Positions 17,852-25,614 of a stretch of DNA of 64,000 nucleotides are shown one piece after another. This DNA is from Sphingobium sp. V4 (GTDB lineage Bacteria; Pseudomonadota; Alphaproteobacteria; Sphingomonadales; Sphingomonadaceae). The DNA lies in the NCBI RefSeq assembly GCF_029590555.1, contig NZ_CP081001.1:496001-560000 (forward strand). Direction: 5' to 3'. Positions within the stretch are counted from its first letter, which is position 1; the number at the start of each line of letters is the position of its first letter. The translations under genes were made by a program, and so were the position numbers. The notes under the pieces were generated by a model that did not search any database, had not been told where the DNA came from, and saw only the letters and a program-made list of their open reading frames with translations.

Positions 17852-18188
17852 GTCAGCGTCTTGTGATCCGAGGATTTCCGCCCATTCTACCCGAAACCGT
17901 GCGCAACGCGGTCCGGAACCCGGCAAAAATCCAAGGCCGATCCATAAGCGCACGAGGCGCCGTCTGGACCGGAGTTCGATGACCCATATAGGCCGATGCG
18001 GAGGATTTGTGAAGGGGCGAGGGGGCGATCTTTGGCGCCGCACAAGGGTTCGAGGCTGAAGTTGACGGTGTCGCCGTCCCAGCAGGCGACAGAAAGATGT
18101 TACGGGCACTTCAACGACTGCAGGTTGCCTGGATGGTCGGACTGGTCAACCGGCTCCATGCATCGCAGCCAATTGGAACTGGCGGCTG
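17852..18188. other. Gene-free stretch upstream of rpoB
   Basis: About 340 bp without a supportable gene. Short open frames on both strands lack ribosome sites and conserved character. It may contain the rpoBC promoter if the terminator-like structure works as an attenuator. Nothing resembling rplL coding sequence is present. Confidence 0.5.
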
Positions 18189-18641
18189 TTACGCCCGGCC
18201 AAGCGTCAGGCGCTGGCGGGCGGTGAGGAAGGGGCCGTCGGGAGCGAGAAGCGGGGCGAATGTTGCGAAGCCCATGGCGCCGGGCATGTTGGCGTAGAGC
18301 GCCTCCATCGCGCCGCTGCGCGCATAGGTTTCGTGCCAGAAGCCGGCGCCCCGGCCGAGTTTCGCGAAATCGCGCCACCAGTGCGAATGGGGCGCCGAAC
18401 GGGTGAAGCTTTCCAGGCTTTCGAGGTCGCGCCAATATTGGCGGATGCCGAAATGGTTGAGCGCGAACAGGCATTGCTCATGCGCCAGCAGCCCCTCGGG
18501 CGGATTCTCCACGATTGAGCGCAGCCCCTTGCCGATGCCGATCAGCGAGACGAGGCCGCGCAGGCTAGACACGCGAAAGCCCAGCATGATGACGATGAGG
18601 TCGGGATAGGCGGACAGGTCGACCGACTGGCGGGATTGCAT
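18189..18641 (-). CDS. DUF4188 (monooxygenase-like) family protein
   Basis: A 150-residue protein resembling the DUF4188 family, which has a ferredoxin-like dimeric alpha/beta barrel fold similar to small heme-degrading or antibiotic monooxygenases. Visible family features are PDLIVIMLGFRV near the start, the central HFGIRQYWRDLESLESFTRSAPHSHWW split over residues 63-90, and FWHETYARSG. Function is unproven. It is divergent from a TetR gene 62 bp away with two palindromes between them, so it is the likely target of that repressor. Confidence 0.75.
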   Translation of the reverse strand: MQSRQSVDLSAYPDLIVIMLGFRVSSLRGLVSLIGIGKGLRSIVENPPEGLLAHEQCLFALNHFGIRQYWRDLESLESFTRSAPHSHWWRDFAKLGRGAGFWHETYARSGAMEALYANMPGAMGFATFAPLLAPDGPFLTARQRLTLGRA

Positions 18642-18657
18642 CGACTCGCTCCTTGAC

Positions 18658-18699
18658 GTTTATGGTGTAAACATGACTTATCCGGATTACAGTGTAAAC
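18658..18699. promoter_or_regulatory. Tandem palindromic operator between DUF4188 and TetR genes
   Basis: Two 15-bp imperfect palindromes of one family, GTTTATGGTGTAAAC (18658-18672) and GATTACAGTGTAAAC (18685-18699), repeat with 27-bp spacing, and GTGTAAACAT recurs directly at 18665 and 18692. Their place in a 62-bp divergent promoter next to a TetR gene is what an autoregulating repressor site looks like. Confidence 0.7.
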
Positions 18700-18703
18700 A
18701 TCC

Positions 18704-19252
18704 ATGTCCGATCCCACAGTGCCTTCGCTCCATGACCGTCTGGTGGATTGCGCGCTGGCGCTGATCGAGGCGGGCGACGCGGAAGTCAGCCTGCGCGCAG
18801 TGGCGCGGGCGGCGCAGGTGTCGGCCATGGCCCCATATCGCCACTTCGCGGACAAGAGGGCGTTGATGGCGGCGGTGGCGCTGCGCGGATTTGCGATGCT
18901 GGAGGCGGAGGCGAAGGCGGCAGATGACGCCATCGAGGCGGCCGACGCGCTCACGGCGCAGGGCCTGTCCTATATCGCCTTCGCCCGCGCGCATCCAGCG
19001 CTGTTCCGGCTGATGTTCGCCGATGATGCGGGCATGACCCTGCCGCACGACCAGTGCCGGGGCGCTTACGCGCTGATGGCGGCGCGCGTGGCGCACATGT
19101 CGCCCGACCAGGCCGAGGCGGGCGCGCTGGCCTGCTGGGGGCTGGTCCATGGCCTCGCCAAGCTGGCGCTGGACGGCCGCTTGCCGCCCGATCCGGTGGC
19201 GGAACGGGCGGCGCTGGAACTGATGGCGCGGGCGCTGGTTGCCCGGTCCTGA
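18704..19252 (+). CDS. TetR/AcrR family transcriptional regulator
   Basis: A 182-residue repressor. The N-terminal helix-turn-helix is clear (LRAVARAAQVSAMAPYRHFADKRALM, residues about 29-54), and the C-terminal part resembles the WHG-type ligand domain (SYIAFARAHPALFRLMF). Ligand unknown. It starts four bases after a pair of palindromes that also precede the divergent DUF4188 gene, suggesting control of both. Its stop codon directly abuts the stop of the convergent OmpA-like gene with no space for a terminator. Confidence 0.88.
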   Translation: MSDPTVPSLHDRLVDCALALIEAGDAEVSLRAVARAAQVSAMAPYRHFADKRALMAAVALRGFAMLEAEAKAADDAIEAADALTAQGLSYIAFARAHPALFRLMFADDAGMTLPHDQCRGAYALMAARVAHMSPDQAEAGALACWGLVHGLAKLALDGRLPPDPVAERAALELMARALVARS

Positions 19253-19933
19253 TTAGCCCTTCACGTCGGCTTCGGTCACGGGTGCGATCTTGATTTCGAC
19301 GCGGCGGTTCGCGGCCTTGCCTTCCTCGGTCGCGTTGGAGGCGATCGGCTGGGTCTCTCCATAGCCGCGCGTGCCGATGCGGGCGGACTGGACGCCGCGG
19401 CCGATCAGATAATCGGCGACGGAGCGGGCGCGGCGTTCCGACAGCGTCTGGTTATAGGCGTCCGCGCCGTCGCTGTCGGTATGGCCATATACGTCGATAT
19501 AGGTTTTGGGATATTGCGCCAGGACCGACGCGACATCGTTCAGCGTCGGCTGGAACTGGGGCTGCACGTCGGCCCGGTCATAGCCGAAGGTGATGCCCGA
19601 GGGCATCCGCAGCAGCAGATTGTCGCCGTCGCGGATCACGTCCACGCCGGTGCCGGCGGTTTCCTCGCGCAGCTTGCGCTCCTGCGCGTCCATATAGGCG
19701 CCGATGCCCGCGCCGGCGACCGCGCCGATCCCCGCTCCCAGGATCTTTTCCGTGCGGTCGTTGCGCCCGCCGACCAGATCGCCCAGCAGATAACCGCCCA
19801 GCGCGCCGCCGATGCCGCCGATCGCCGCCTTGGAAATGCTGCGCTGCCCGGTCTGCGGATCGGTGGTGCAGGCGGTGGTGGCAAGCATCGCGGCCAGACC
19901 CGCGGCGCCGATGATCCGGTGAGAAATCCTCAT
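19253..19933 (-). CDS. OmpA-family outer membrane protein with glycine-zipper segment
   Basis: A 226-residue envelope protein. The signal sequence ends in AAMLATTAC, with Cys22 in a lipobox-like but imperfect site. Residues about 38-90 form a glycine-rich zipper (GGIGGALGGYLLGDLVGG, then GAGIGAVAGAGIGAYMD). Residues about 115-220 are an OmpA peptidoglycan-binding domain with YGHTDSDGADAYNQTLSERR and the closing NRRVEIKI. It should anchor the outer membrane to peptidoglycan. Convergent with the tetR gene with zero spacing. Confidence 0.88.
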   Translation of the reverse strand: MRISHRIIGAAGLAAMLATTACTTDPQTGQRSISKAAIGGIGGALGGYLLGDLVGGRNDRTEKILGAGIGAVAGAGIGAYMDAQERKLREETAGTGVDVIRDGDNLLLRMPSGITFGYDRADVQPQFQPTLNDVASVLAQYPKTYIDVYGHTDSDGADAYNQTLSERRARSVADYLIGRGVQSARIGTRGYGETQPIASNATEEGKAANRRVEIKIAPVTEADVKG

Positions 19934-20083
19934 TATTCTGTTCCCTTGTCTATTCGCCCCGTGGAGCGGATGCCCCCCTCAATGGCCGAGCCAAGCGCTT
20001 TGTTCCACAAGCGAACTGAACTGTGGATGATGCCGATGTTGTGAAATTGAAAGATTAGCGTCTATAGGGGGTCACTGACCGCC

Positions 20084-21400
20084 ATGGCCACGATCCCCCC
20101 TCCCCATCCCACGCCCTTTCCCTGGGCAGACCTTGTCATCATCCTGGCGCTGGTGGCGCTGAACGGTGTCTTCGCCATGTCGGAACTGGCGATCGTGTCG
20201 GCGCGCAAGCCCCGGCTCCAGGCGATGGAGAAGGCCGGGCGCAAGGGCGCGCGGGCGGCGCTGGCTCTGGCGGCGGACCCCGGCAAGTTCCTGTCCACCG
20301 TCCAGATCGGCATCACCCTGATCGGCATCGTCGCGGGCGCCTATTCGGGCGCGAGCCTGGGCGGGCCGGTGGGCGAGCGGTTGCAGGCGCTGGGCCTGTC
20401 GCCCAACCTGGCCGAAAATGCGGGCTTCGCACTGGTCATCGGCCTTACTACCTATGCCTCGCTGATCGTCGGCGAGCTGGTGCCCAAGCAGTTCGCGTTG
20501 CGCGCGCCCGAGCCGATCGCGGTCTTCGTCGCCCGGCCGATGCAGTGGCTGGCGAAACTGACCGCGCCGATCGTGTGGGTGCTGGACGGGTCGAGCAGCC
20601 TGATCTTCAAGCTGCTGCGGCTGGACCGCGAATCGGAACATCATGTCACCGCCGAGGAATTGCACCTGATCGTCGCGGAAGCGAGCCGGTCGGGCATCAT
20701 CGAGGAAAGCGAGCGGGCGATCATATCCGGCGTGGTGCGGCTGGCCGACCGGCCGGTGCGCGAGGTGATGACCCAGCGCATGGATGTCGACTGGATCGAC
20801 ATCGGCGCCGACGAGGAGACGATCCGCGCCAAGCTGCTCGACACGCCGCACACCCGCCTGCCGGTGGGGCGCGGGTCGGTGGAGGATATTATCGGCATCG
20901 TCCAGGCGCGCGACATCATGACCGCGCTGTTCCGGGGCGAGCCGCTGAACGTCGAGACGCTGATGCGCCGGGCGGAGATCGTGCCCGACCAGGTGGATGC
21001 GATGGACGCGCTGGAGGTGCTGCGCCGGTCCGACGTGCCGATGGTGATGGTGCATGACGAATATGGGCATTTCGAGGGGATCGTGACCCCGGCCGACCTG
21101 CTGTCCGCCATCGCGGGCCATTTCGCGTCGGACCGCGACGTGTTCGACGATCCGGACGTGGTCGAGCGCGAAGATGGCAGCCTGCTGGTATCCGGCCAGA
21201 TGCCGATCGACCAGCTGGCCGAGCGGATCGGCATCGACCTGTCGGAGGATCGCGACTACGCCACCGTGGCGGGCCATGCGTTGTGGCTGCTCAAGCGCCT
21301 GCCCGAAGTGGGCGACTATGCCGAGGACCAGGGCTGGCGCTTCGAGATCGTCGACATGGACGGGCGCAAGATCGACAAGCTGCTGGTGGCGATGGGGTAG
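20084..21400 (+). CDS. CorC/HlyC-type (CNNM-like) membrane transporter
   Basis: A 438-residue protein in three parts. A DUF21 transmembrane domain spans about residues 1-200 (ADLVIILALVALNGVFAMSE, TVQIGITLIGIVAGAYSG). A CBS pair spans about 215-335 (VREVMTQRMDVDWI, VEDIIGIVQARD, DVPMVMVHDEYGHFEG). A C-terminal CorC_HlyC domain covers about 350-435. Family members export Mg or Co ions. It starts a plus-strand pair with the kinase gene eight bases downstream. Its promoter should be in the 150-bp divergent gap after the OmpA gene. Confidence 0.9.
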   Translation: MATIPPPHPTPFPWADLVIILALVALNGVFAMSELAIVSARKPRLQAMEKAGRKGARAALALAADPGKFLSTVQIGITLIGIVAGAYSGASLGGPVGERLQALGLSPNLAENAGFALVIGLTTYASLIVGELVPKQFALRAPEPIAVFVARPMQWLAKLTAPIVWVLDGSSSLIFKLLRLDRESEHHVTAEELHLIVAEASRSGIIEESERAIISGVVRLADRPVREVMTQRMDVDWIDIGADEETIRAKLLDTPHTRLPVGRGSVEDIIGIVQARDIMTALFRGEPLNVETLMRRAEIVPDQVDAMDALEVLRRSDVPMVMVHDEYGHFEGIVTPADLLSAIAGHFASDRDVFDDPDVVEREDGSLLVSGQMPIDQLAERIGIDLSEDRDYATVAGHALWLLKRLPEVGDYAEDQGWRFEIVDMDGRKIDKLLVAMG

Positions 21401-21408
21401 GGCCGGGC

Positions 21409-22219
21409 GTGGCGGATGCGCTGGATGCGGCGAGCGCGCTGGCCGCGCAGGCGCTGGCCGCGCGGGCCGATGGCCTGGTGGTGGGGCATCGCCGGCGCGC
21501 AGGGCAGCGGCAAGTCCACGCTGGCGGTGGCGCTGAAGGCCCGGCTGGCGGCGCAGGGCGTGGCCTGTGCGCTGCTGTCGATCGACGATCTCTACCGCAC
21601 CGCGGCGGAACGCGCGGCGCTGGCGCGGACGGTCCATCCCCTGCTGCGGACGCGCGGGGTGCCGGGGACGCATGATGTCGCGCTGGGGCTGGCACTGATC
21701 GCCGCGCTGGAGCGGGGGGAGGCGGCGGGCCTGCCCCGGTTCGACAAGGCGATGGACGATCGCCTGCCCGAAAGCGCATGGGATCTCGCGCCCGCTGCCA
21801 CCCGGCTGCTGATCCTGGAGGGCTGGTGCGTCGGCGCGCGGCCGCAGGAGCGGGCGGCGCTGGCCGTGCCCGTCAACCCGCTGGAGGCGCGCGAGGATGC
21901 GGACGGCCGCTGGCGCTGCTTCGTCAATGCGGCATTGGCGGGGGTGTATCAGCGGCTGTTCGCCCGTATCGACCGGCTCGCGCTGCTGGCCGCGCCCGAT
22001 TTCGCGGTGGTGGAGCGCTGGCGGAACCAGCAGGAGGAGGCGCTGCGCACGCGGGGCGGCGCGGGCGTGATGGACGCGGCGCAGGTGGCGCGCTTCATCC
22101 AGCATTATGAACGGATCACGCGCCATATGCTGGCCGAGATGCCGGGACGCGCCGACCTGCTGATCGCGCTGGACGCCAACCGTCGGGTGACGGAGGTGCG
22201 GAGGCGGCCGGGTGGTTGA
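21409..22219 (+). CDS. D-glycerate 3-kinase-like P-loop kinase, apparently frameshifted near its N-terminus
   Basis: The body is a P-loop kinase of the glycerate kinase/uridine kinase type: Walker A GIAGAQGSGKSTLAVAL, LLSIDDLYRT, LPRFDKAMDDRL, LLILEGWCVG and a C-terminal FIQHYERITRHML. Immediately before the P-loop the frame is wrong. A good N-terminus (VADALDAASALAAQALAAR, start GTG 21409, eight bases after the upstream stop) runs in another frame, and removing one G from the GGGG run at 21483-21486 joins it to the kinase as GLVVGIAGAQGSGKST. As given, translation in the kinase frame would start at ATG 21416 with an Arg/Trp-rich leader or at ATG 21470. This is a sequencing error or a real lesion. 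Confidence 0.75.
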
Positions 22220-22257
22220 ACGCGGTCACGGCGCGGCTGCGTCTGCAACGCCGCCTC

Positions 22258-23214
22258 TCAGTCCAGCATCGCCGCAAGCCTGGGCGTCATATATTCCTGC
22301 GCGCCCGCATCCGTGCGCAGGACGAGGCGGGCGGCGAGGGCGTGGCTGGTGGCCAGGGCCATGCCCCGGTCAGGGCCGAGAATGGTGATGGCTGTGGCCA
22401 AGGCGTCGGCCAGCATGGCGCTGTCGTGCAGCACGGTGACGGAGGCGACGCCCTCCGCTATCGGTGCGCCAGTCGCCGGGTCGATGCTGTGCGAAAGGCG
22501 GCGGTCGCGGTCCATGCGATACCGGCGATAATCGCCCGAGGTGGCGACGGCGAGGCCGGAGAGGGCGATGCGCAATGTCGGCACGGGCAGGCCCGGCGGT
22601 GCTTCGACATCGACCCACCAGGGCTGGATGTCGGGCTTGATCCCGTCGCCGCGCAACTCGCCGCCGATCTCGACCAGGAAATTGGCGACGCCCATCGCCC
22701 GCAAGGCTGCGGCGATGGCATCCACCGCGAAGCCCTTGGCAATGCCGGAGAAATCGAGCGAGACGTCGACCGTGCGACGGGCGCGGGTTCCATCCACTTC
22801 GATCCGCCTCCAGGGGGAGGGGATGACGGCGGCGTCGAAGCTTTGCGCGTCGGGGCCGAAGCCCCAGCGGTCGACGAGCCGGCCGATCGCGGGGTCGAAG
22901 GCGCCGTCCGAGAGGCGGGCGATGTCGAGGCCGGCGCGCAAGACCGTCAGCAGGTCCGCCGGCAGCGGCATCCATTCGCCCACCGCCAGGCGGTTGAAGC
23001 GGCTGATGGCGGAGTTCGCCTCCCAGTTGCTCATCTGGTCGATGATGCCCGTCAGCACCTTTTCGATCTCGGCCGCGCAGCCTTCGGGCGGATCGACGAT
23101 CTGCGCCGACCAGCTCGTCCCCATGGTGGGGCCGCCCAATGCGACGATCGCGCCCTGACGCTGTCGCCCGAGGAATTGCTCGGGCGAAAGGTCGGGCGCG
23201 ATCGCGATGCGCAG
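22258..23214 (-). CDS. apbE: FAD:protein FMN transferase (ApbE)
   Basis: This enzyme attaches FMN from FAD covalently to a Thr or Ser of an exported target. ApbE signatures in order are GGPTMGTSWSAQI, MSNWEANSAISRFNR, LSDGAFDPAIGRLVDRWGF, VDVSLDFSGIAKGFAVD, FLVEIGGELRG and HSIDPATGAPI. There is no ATG or GTG in the right place. The frame stays open into the upstream DUF4198 gene, and the plausible starts are a CTG at 23214 (LRIAIAPDL) or a TTG at 23139. No clear signal peptide is seen with either, unlike many periplasmic ApbE proteins. It is the last gene of the PepSY-DUF2271-DUF4198-apbE cluster, whose DUF2271 member is the likely substrate. Confidence 0.9.
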   Translation of the reverse strand: MRIAIAPDLSPEQFLGRQRQGAIVALGGPTMGTSWSAQIVDPPEGCAAEIEKVLTGIIDQMSNWEANSAISRFNRLAVGEWMPLPADLLTVLRAGLDIARLSDGAFDPAIGRLVDRWGFGPDAQSFDAAVIPSPWRRIEVDGTRARRTVDVSLDFSGIAKGFAVDAIAAALRAMGVANFLVEIGGELRGDGIKPDIQPWWVDVEAPPGLPVPTLRIALSGLAVATSGDYRRYRMDRDRRLSHSIDPATGAPIAEGVASVTVLHDSAMLADALATAITILGPDRGMALATSHALAARLVLRTDAGAQEYMTPRLAAMLD

Positions 23215-23234
23215 GCCGTGCGGGTGGCCGGCGT

Positions 23235-24125
23235 TCAGGGCGCCAGCACCTCCAGCGTCGTGATGTAGGAGGCGCGGCGCTGCGGCGGGCCGGCCGGCGC
23301 CTGCGGCCGCGGCGCGGGCGATGCGCCCGCACCGGGACCGGCCTGGCCCGGACCGCCGGGGCCGCCTTCGCCACCTTCGCGTCCGCCACCGATGCTGGCG
23401 TTGAGCCAGTACATGCCCGGCTGCGGCCATGTCACCGACAGCTTGCCGTCCTTGTCGGCAATGAGGTCCATCTGGCCCAGCGCATCCCGATAGCGGATGC
23501 CGCCGGGAATGACCGTGACCTTGAGGCCGGCGGCGGGCTTGCCGTCGAGCAGGAACTGGAAGGTCGCCGCCTCACCCGAAACGAGGTCGTTGGGGTGGGT
23601 GACGGGGACCAGTTCGATGCCTTCGCCGGTCGGCTTGAAGATGGTCGTGGTGGGCGCGCCCAGCGTCACGAAAATTTCGTTGCGGTTGGAAGCTTCGGCG
23701 ACCTGCACATCGGTGGCGCCGGTGGGCAGTGCGCTGGCCAGCTTGTCCTTGGTAGTGCCGCGCGGCAGCCGCTCGCGCTTGCCGTTCAGCATGTAGCTGC
23801 CCATGATGCCGGTCGAGGCATTGGCGATCCGATAGGTGCCGGGCTTGGTCAGGTGGACGTCGAAGGTCGAACGATAGCGCCCCTTGGCCGCATTCTCGAT
23901 CTTGCCGGCCGCGCCGTCGGGTTCGGTGACGCTGATATTGTCCGTAGCCATCGGGAAATGTTCGAAATAGAAAAGATCGTTGGAAACGGCGGCGTCGACC
24001 GTCACCCAGCTTTCATTGCCCGACAGGGTGGTGGAGGACGGCATCATCCATTGGCGATGCGCCTGCGCCGCGCCCGAGAGCAACAGGGCGGCAAGCGCCC
24101 CCGCGATCAGAAACCTGGTTTTCAT
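23235..24125 (-). CDS. DUF4198 periplasmic protein
   Basis: A 296-residue exported protein. The signal peptide (residues 1-22) ends AAQA, so the mature chain would begin with histidine (H23-RQWMMPSS). The rest is beta-rich, with a DUF4198 pattern of repeated immunoglobulin-like segments (VTVDAAVSNDLFYFEH, LVPVTHPNDLVSGEAATFQF). A Gly/Pro-rich tail at about residues 247-283 precedes the last strand. DUF4198 proteins are often linked to metal uptake. It sits between DUF2271 and apbE genes on the same strand with short gaps. Confidence 0.85.
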   Translation of the reverse strand: MKTRFLIAGALAALLLSGAAQAHRQWMMPSSTTLSGNESWVTVDAAVSNDLFYFEHFPMATDNISVTEPDGAAGKIENAAKGRYRSTFDVHLTKPGTYRIANASTGIMGSYMLNGKRERLPRGTTKDKLASALPTGATDVQVAEASNRNEIFVTLGAPTTTIFKPTGEGIELVPVTHPNDLVSGEAATFQFLLDGKPAAGLKVTVIPGGIRYRDALGQMDLIADKDGKLSVTWPQPGMYWLNASIGGGREGGEGGPGGPGQAGPGAGASPAPRPQAPAGPPQRRASYITTLEVLAP

Positions 24126-24138
24126 GGCTTTCTTCCCC

Positions 24139-24663
24139 TTATTTGCCGAAGGTGAGGGTGATGGCGCCCAGTTCGCTGCCGCCCTGCGCCTTGACGGTGG
24201 CGCCCGGTTTCGGTGGCCAGGCGAAGGGCAGGCGGACGACTTCGCGACCGCCTACCTCGCGCGCGGCCTCAACCAGCAGCGTGTAATTGCCGGGCGCCAG
24301 CAGCCCCAGCGGCCCCTTGCCGGCGGTGAAGGCGATTTTCTGGTCGCCCGGCGCGCGGGTTGCGCCGGTCACGCCATCGGCCGGAAACTTCATTGCCCGA
24401 CCCGAAGCGCGCCACCACTGGCGCACGTCGCGCAGCCACTTGGTGCCCTCTCCATTGCGCATGTCATAATCATACCAGGCCGACAGGCTGCGGGGAGCTA
24501 CGCCCTCCTTCTCGATCCAGATCGCGACATAGGGGCGGTGATATTCGGCGACCGACAGGCGCGGGATGGTGACGCTGAGGTTCAGCGTCTGGGCGCTGGC
24601 GGGCGCGGCGAGCGCGCCGAGCGCCGCCGTGCCGGTCAGGGCCAAGCTGTGGCGGATCTGCAT
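24139..24663 (-). CDS. DUF2271 exported protein with flavinylation motif
   Basis: A 174-residue periplasmic protein with signal peptide MQIRHSLALTGTAAL...APASAQ (cleavage near residue 25). The central part contains DGVTGAT at residues 96-102, which fits the D-x-x-[ST]-G-A-T motif where ApbE attaches FMN (predicted on Thr99). The motif and an apbE gene two genes downstream together make it the probable flavoprotein of this cluster. Partners would be the PepSY membrane protein (13 bp upstream) for electron delivery and DUF4198. The rest is beta-sandwich-like (LLAPGNYTLLVEAAREVGG). Confidence 0.87.
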   Translation of the reverse strand: MQIRHSLALTGTAALGALAAPASAQTLNLSVTIPRLSVAEYHRPYVAIWIEKEGVAPRSLSAWYDYDMRNGEGTKWLRDVRQWWRASGRAMKFPADGVTGATRAPGDQKIAFTAGKGPLGLLAPGNYTLLVEAAREVGGREVVRLPFAWPPKPGATVKAQGGSELGAITLTFGK

Positions 24664-24675
24664 GGATGGTCCCCC

Positions 24676-25320
24676 TTAATGGATGAAGATGATGGCGAGG
24701 ATCGCCGGGATGACGAGGCCGCCCGCGACCAGCGGCCAGGTGGTCGGGCGCCTCTTCGCGTGCAACTGGAGCAGCAGCAGGCCGGTGAGGGCGAAGAGGA
24801 AGCAGGCGACCGAGAAGATGTCGATGAACCATTTCCACGCGGTGCCTGCGTTGCGGCCCTTGTGCAGGTCGTTGAGGTAGCTGATCCAGCCGCGGCTGGT
24901 ACTTTCACTGGTCACGTCGCCGCTCACCCGGTCGATCGCGATCCAGCCGTCGCCGCCGGGGCGCGGCAGGGCAAGATAGACTTCGTCGGCGGACCATTCC
25001 GCCACGCCCGCGCCGCTCTGTCCGATCGCCTTTTCCACCCAGGCGGCGACCGGGGCGGGCAGCGGCTTCTTCGCGTCGGGCGCATCATCGGAAGCGAGCT
25101 GTTTCAGAAGGTCTGCGGGCAGGGTGGCGTTTTTCTCCACGGTCTGCGGCGCGCCCTCGACATCGGCGGCGTGGTTGAGCGTGATGCCGGTGAAGGCGAA
25201 GAGCAGCAGGCCGATGAGGCTGATCGCCGAACTGACCCAATGCCAGGTGTGGAGCTGCTTCAGCCAGAAGGCCTTGGCGCTCTTCTTCTTGGGCGGGTGG
25301 ATGCGGGCGGTTCCGTGCAT
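24676..25320 (-). CDS. PepSY-type membrane protein
   Basis: A 214-residue inner-membrane protein. The first helix is near residues 18-42 (LHTWHWVSSAISLIGLLLF), followed by a periplasmic PepSY-like domain (GWIAIDRVSGDVTSESTSRG), the conserved LNDLHKGRNAG, and two helices at about 155-180 and 190-212. The paired histidines (LHTWHW and DLHKGR) at membrane borders resemble heme- or quinone-linked PepSY reductases. I chose the ATG at 25320; the frame is open up to 25413, but that extension is not membrane-protein-like. First gene of the flavinylation cluster. Confidence 0.87.
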   Translation of the reverse strand: MHGTARIHPPKKKSAKAFWLKQLHTWHWVSSAISLIGLLLFAFTGITLNHAADVEGAPQTVEKNATLPADLLKQLASDDAPDAKKPLPAPVAAWVEKAIGQSGAGVAEWSADEVYLALPRPGGDGWIAIDRVSGDVTSESTSRGWISYLNDLHKGRNAGTAWKWFIDIFSVACFLFALTGLLLLQLHAKRRPTTWPLVAGGLVIPAILAIIFIH

Positions 25321-25614
25321 CGGGAAGGGACTGGTCCTGCAAAAAACGAGGCCGACCGCATAACGCGAACGCCTCGCAATTGCAAACGAGTCGCAGTCGC
25401 CAAATTGTATCAAAATGTATGACGGACTTTTTGTGCGGCGGACGCAGCGCCGGGGGCGACAGGCGCCCTTGCGCCGCTATTGACGGGCAGGTCCATCCCA
25501 ACTAGCCGAAATATTTGCCGGATGTAAGACAGGCGGAATAACGCCGGGATGTCGGGGCTGTGGATCGGGCCGCTCTTCAGGAGAGCAAGCGGTGGCCGCT
25601 ATTGGGATGACACT

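Noticed and set aside
20072..22126. A 684-codon minus-strand frame opposite the CorC-like gene and the kinase
   Set aside because: Shadow of the real genes: no ribosome site, no recognisable domain, composition typical of reverse-frame translation.
25372..25390. A possible Fur-type site upstream of the PepSY gene
   Set aside because: CTCG/CGAG arms of only four bases around GCAATTGC are too weak; the link to iron was suggested only by the PepSY context.
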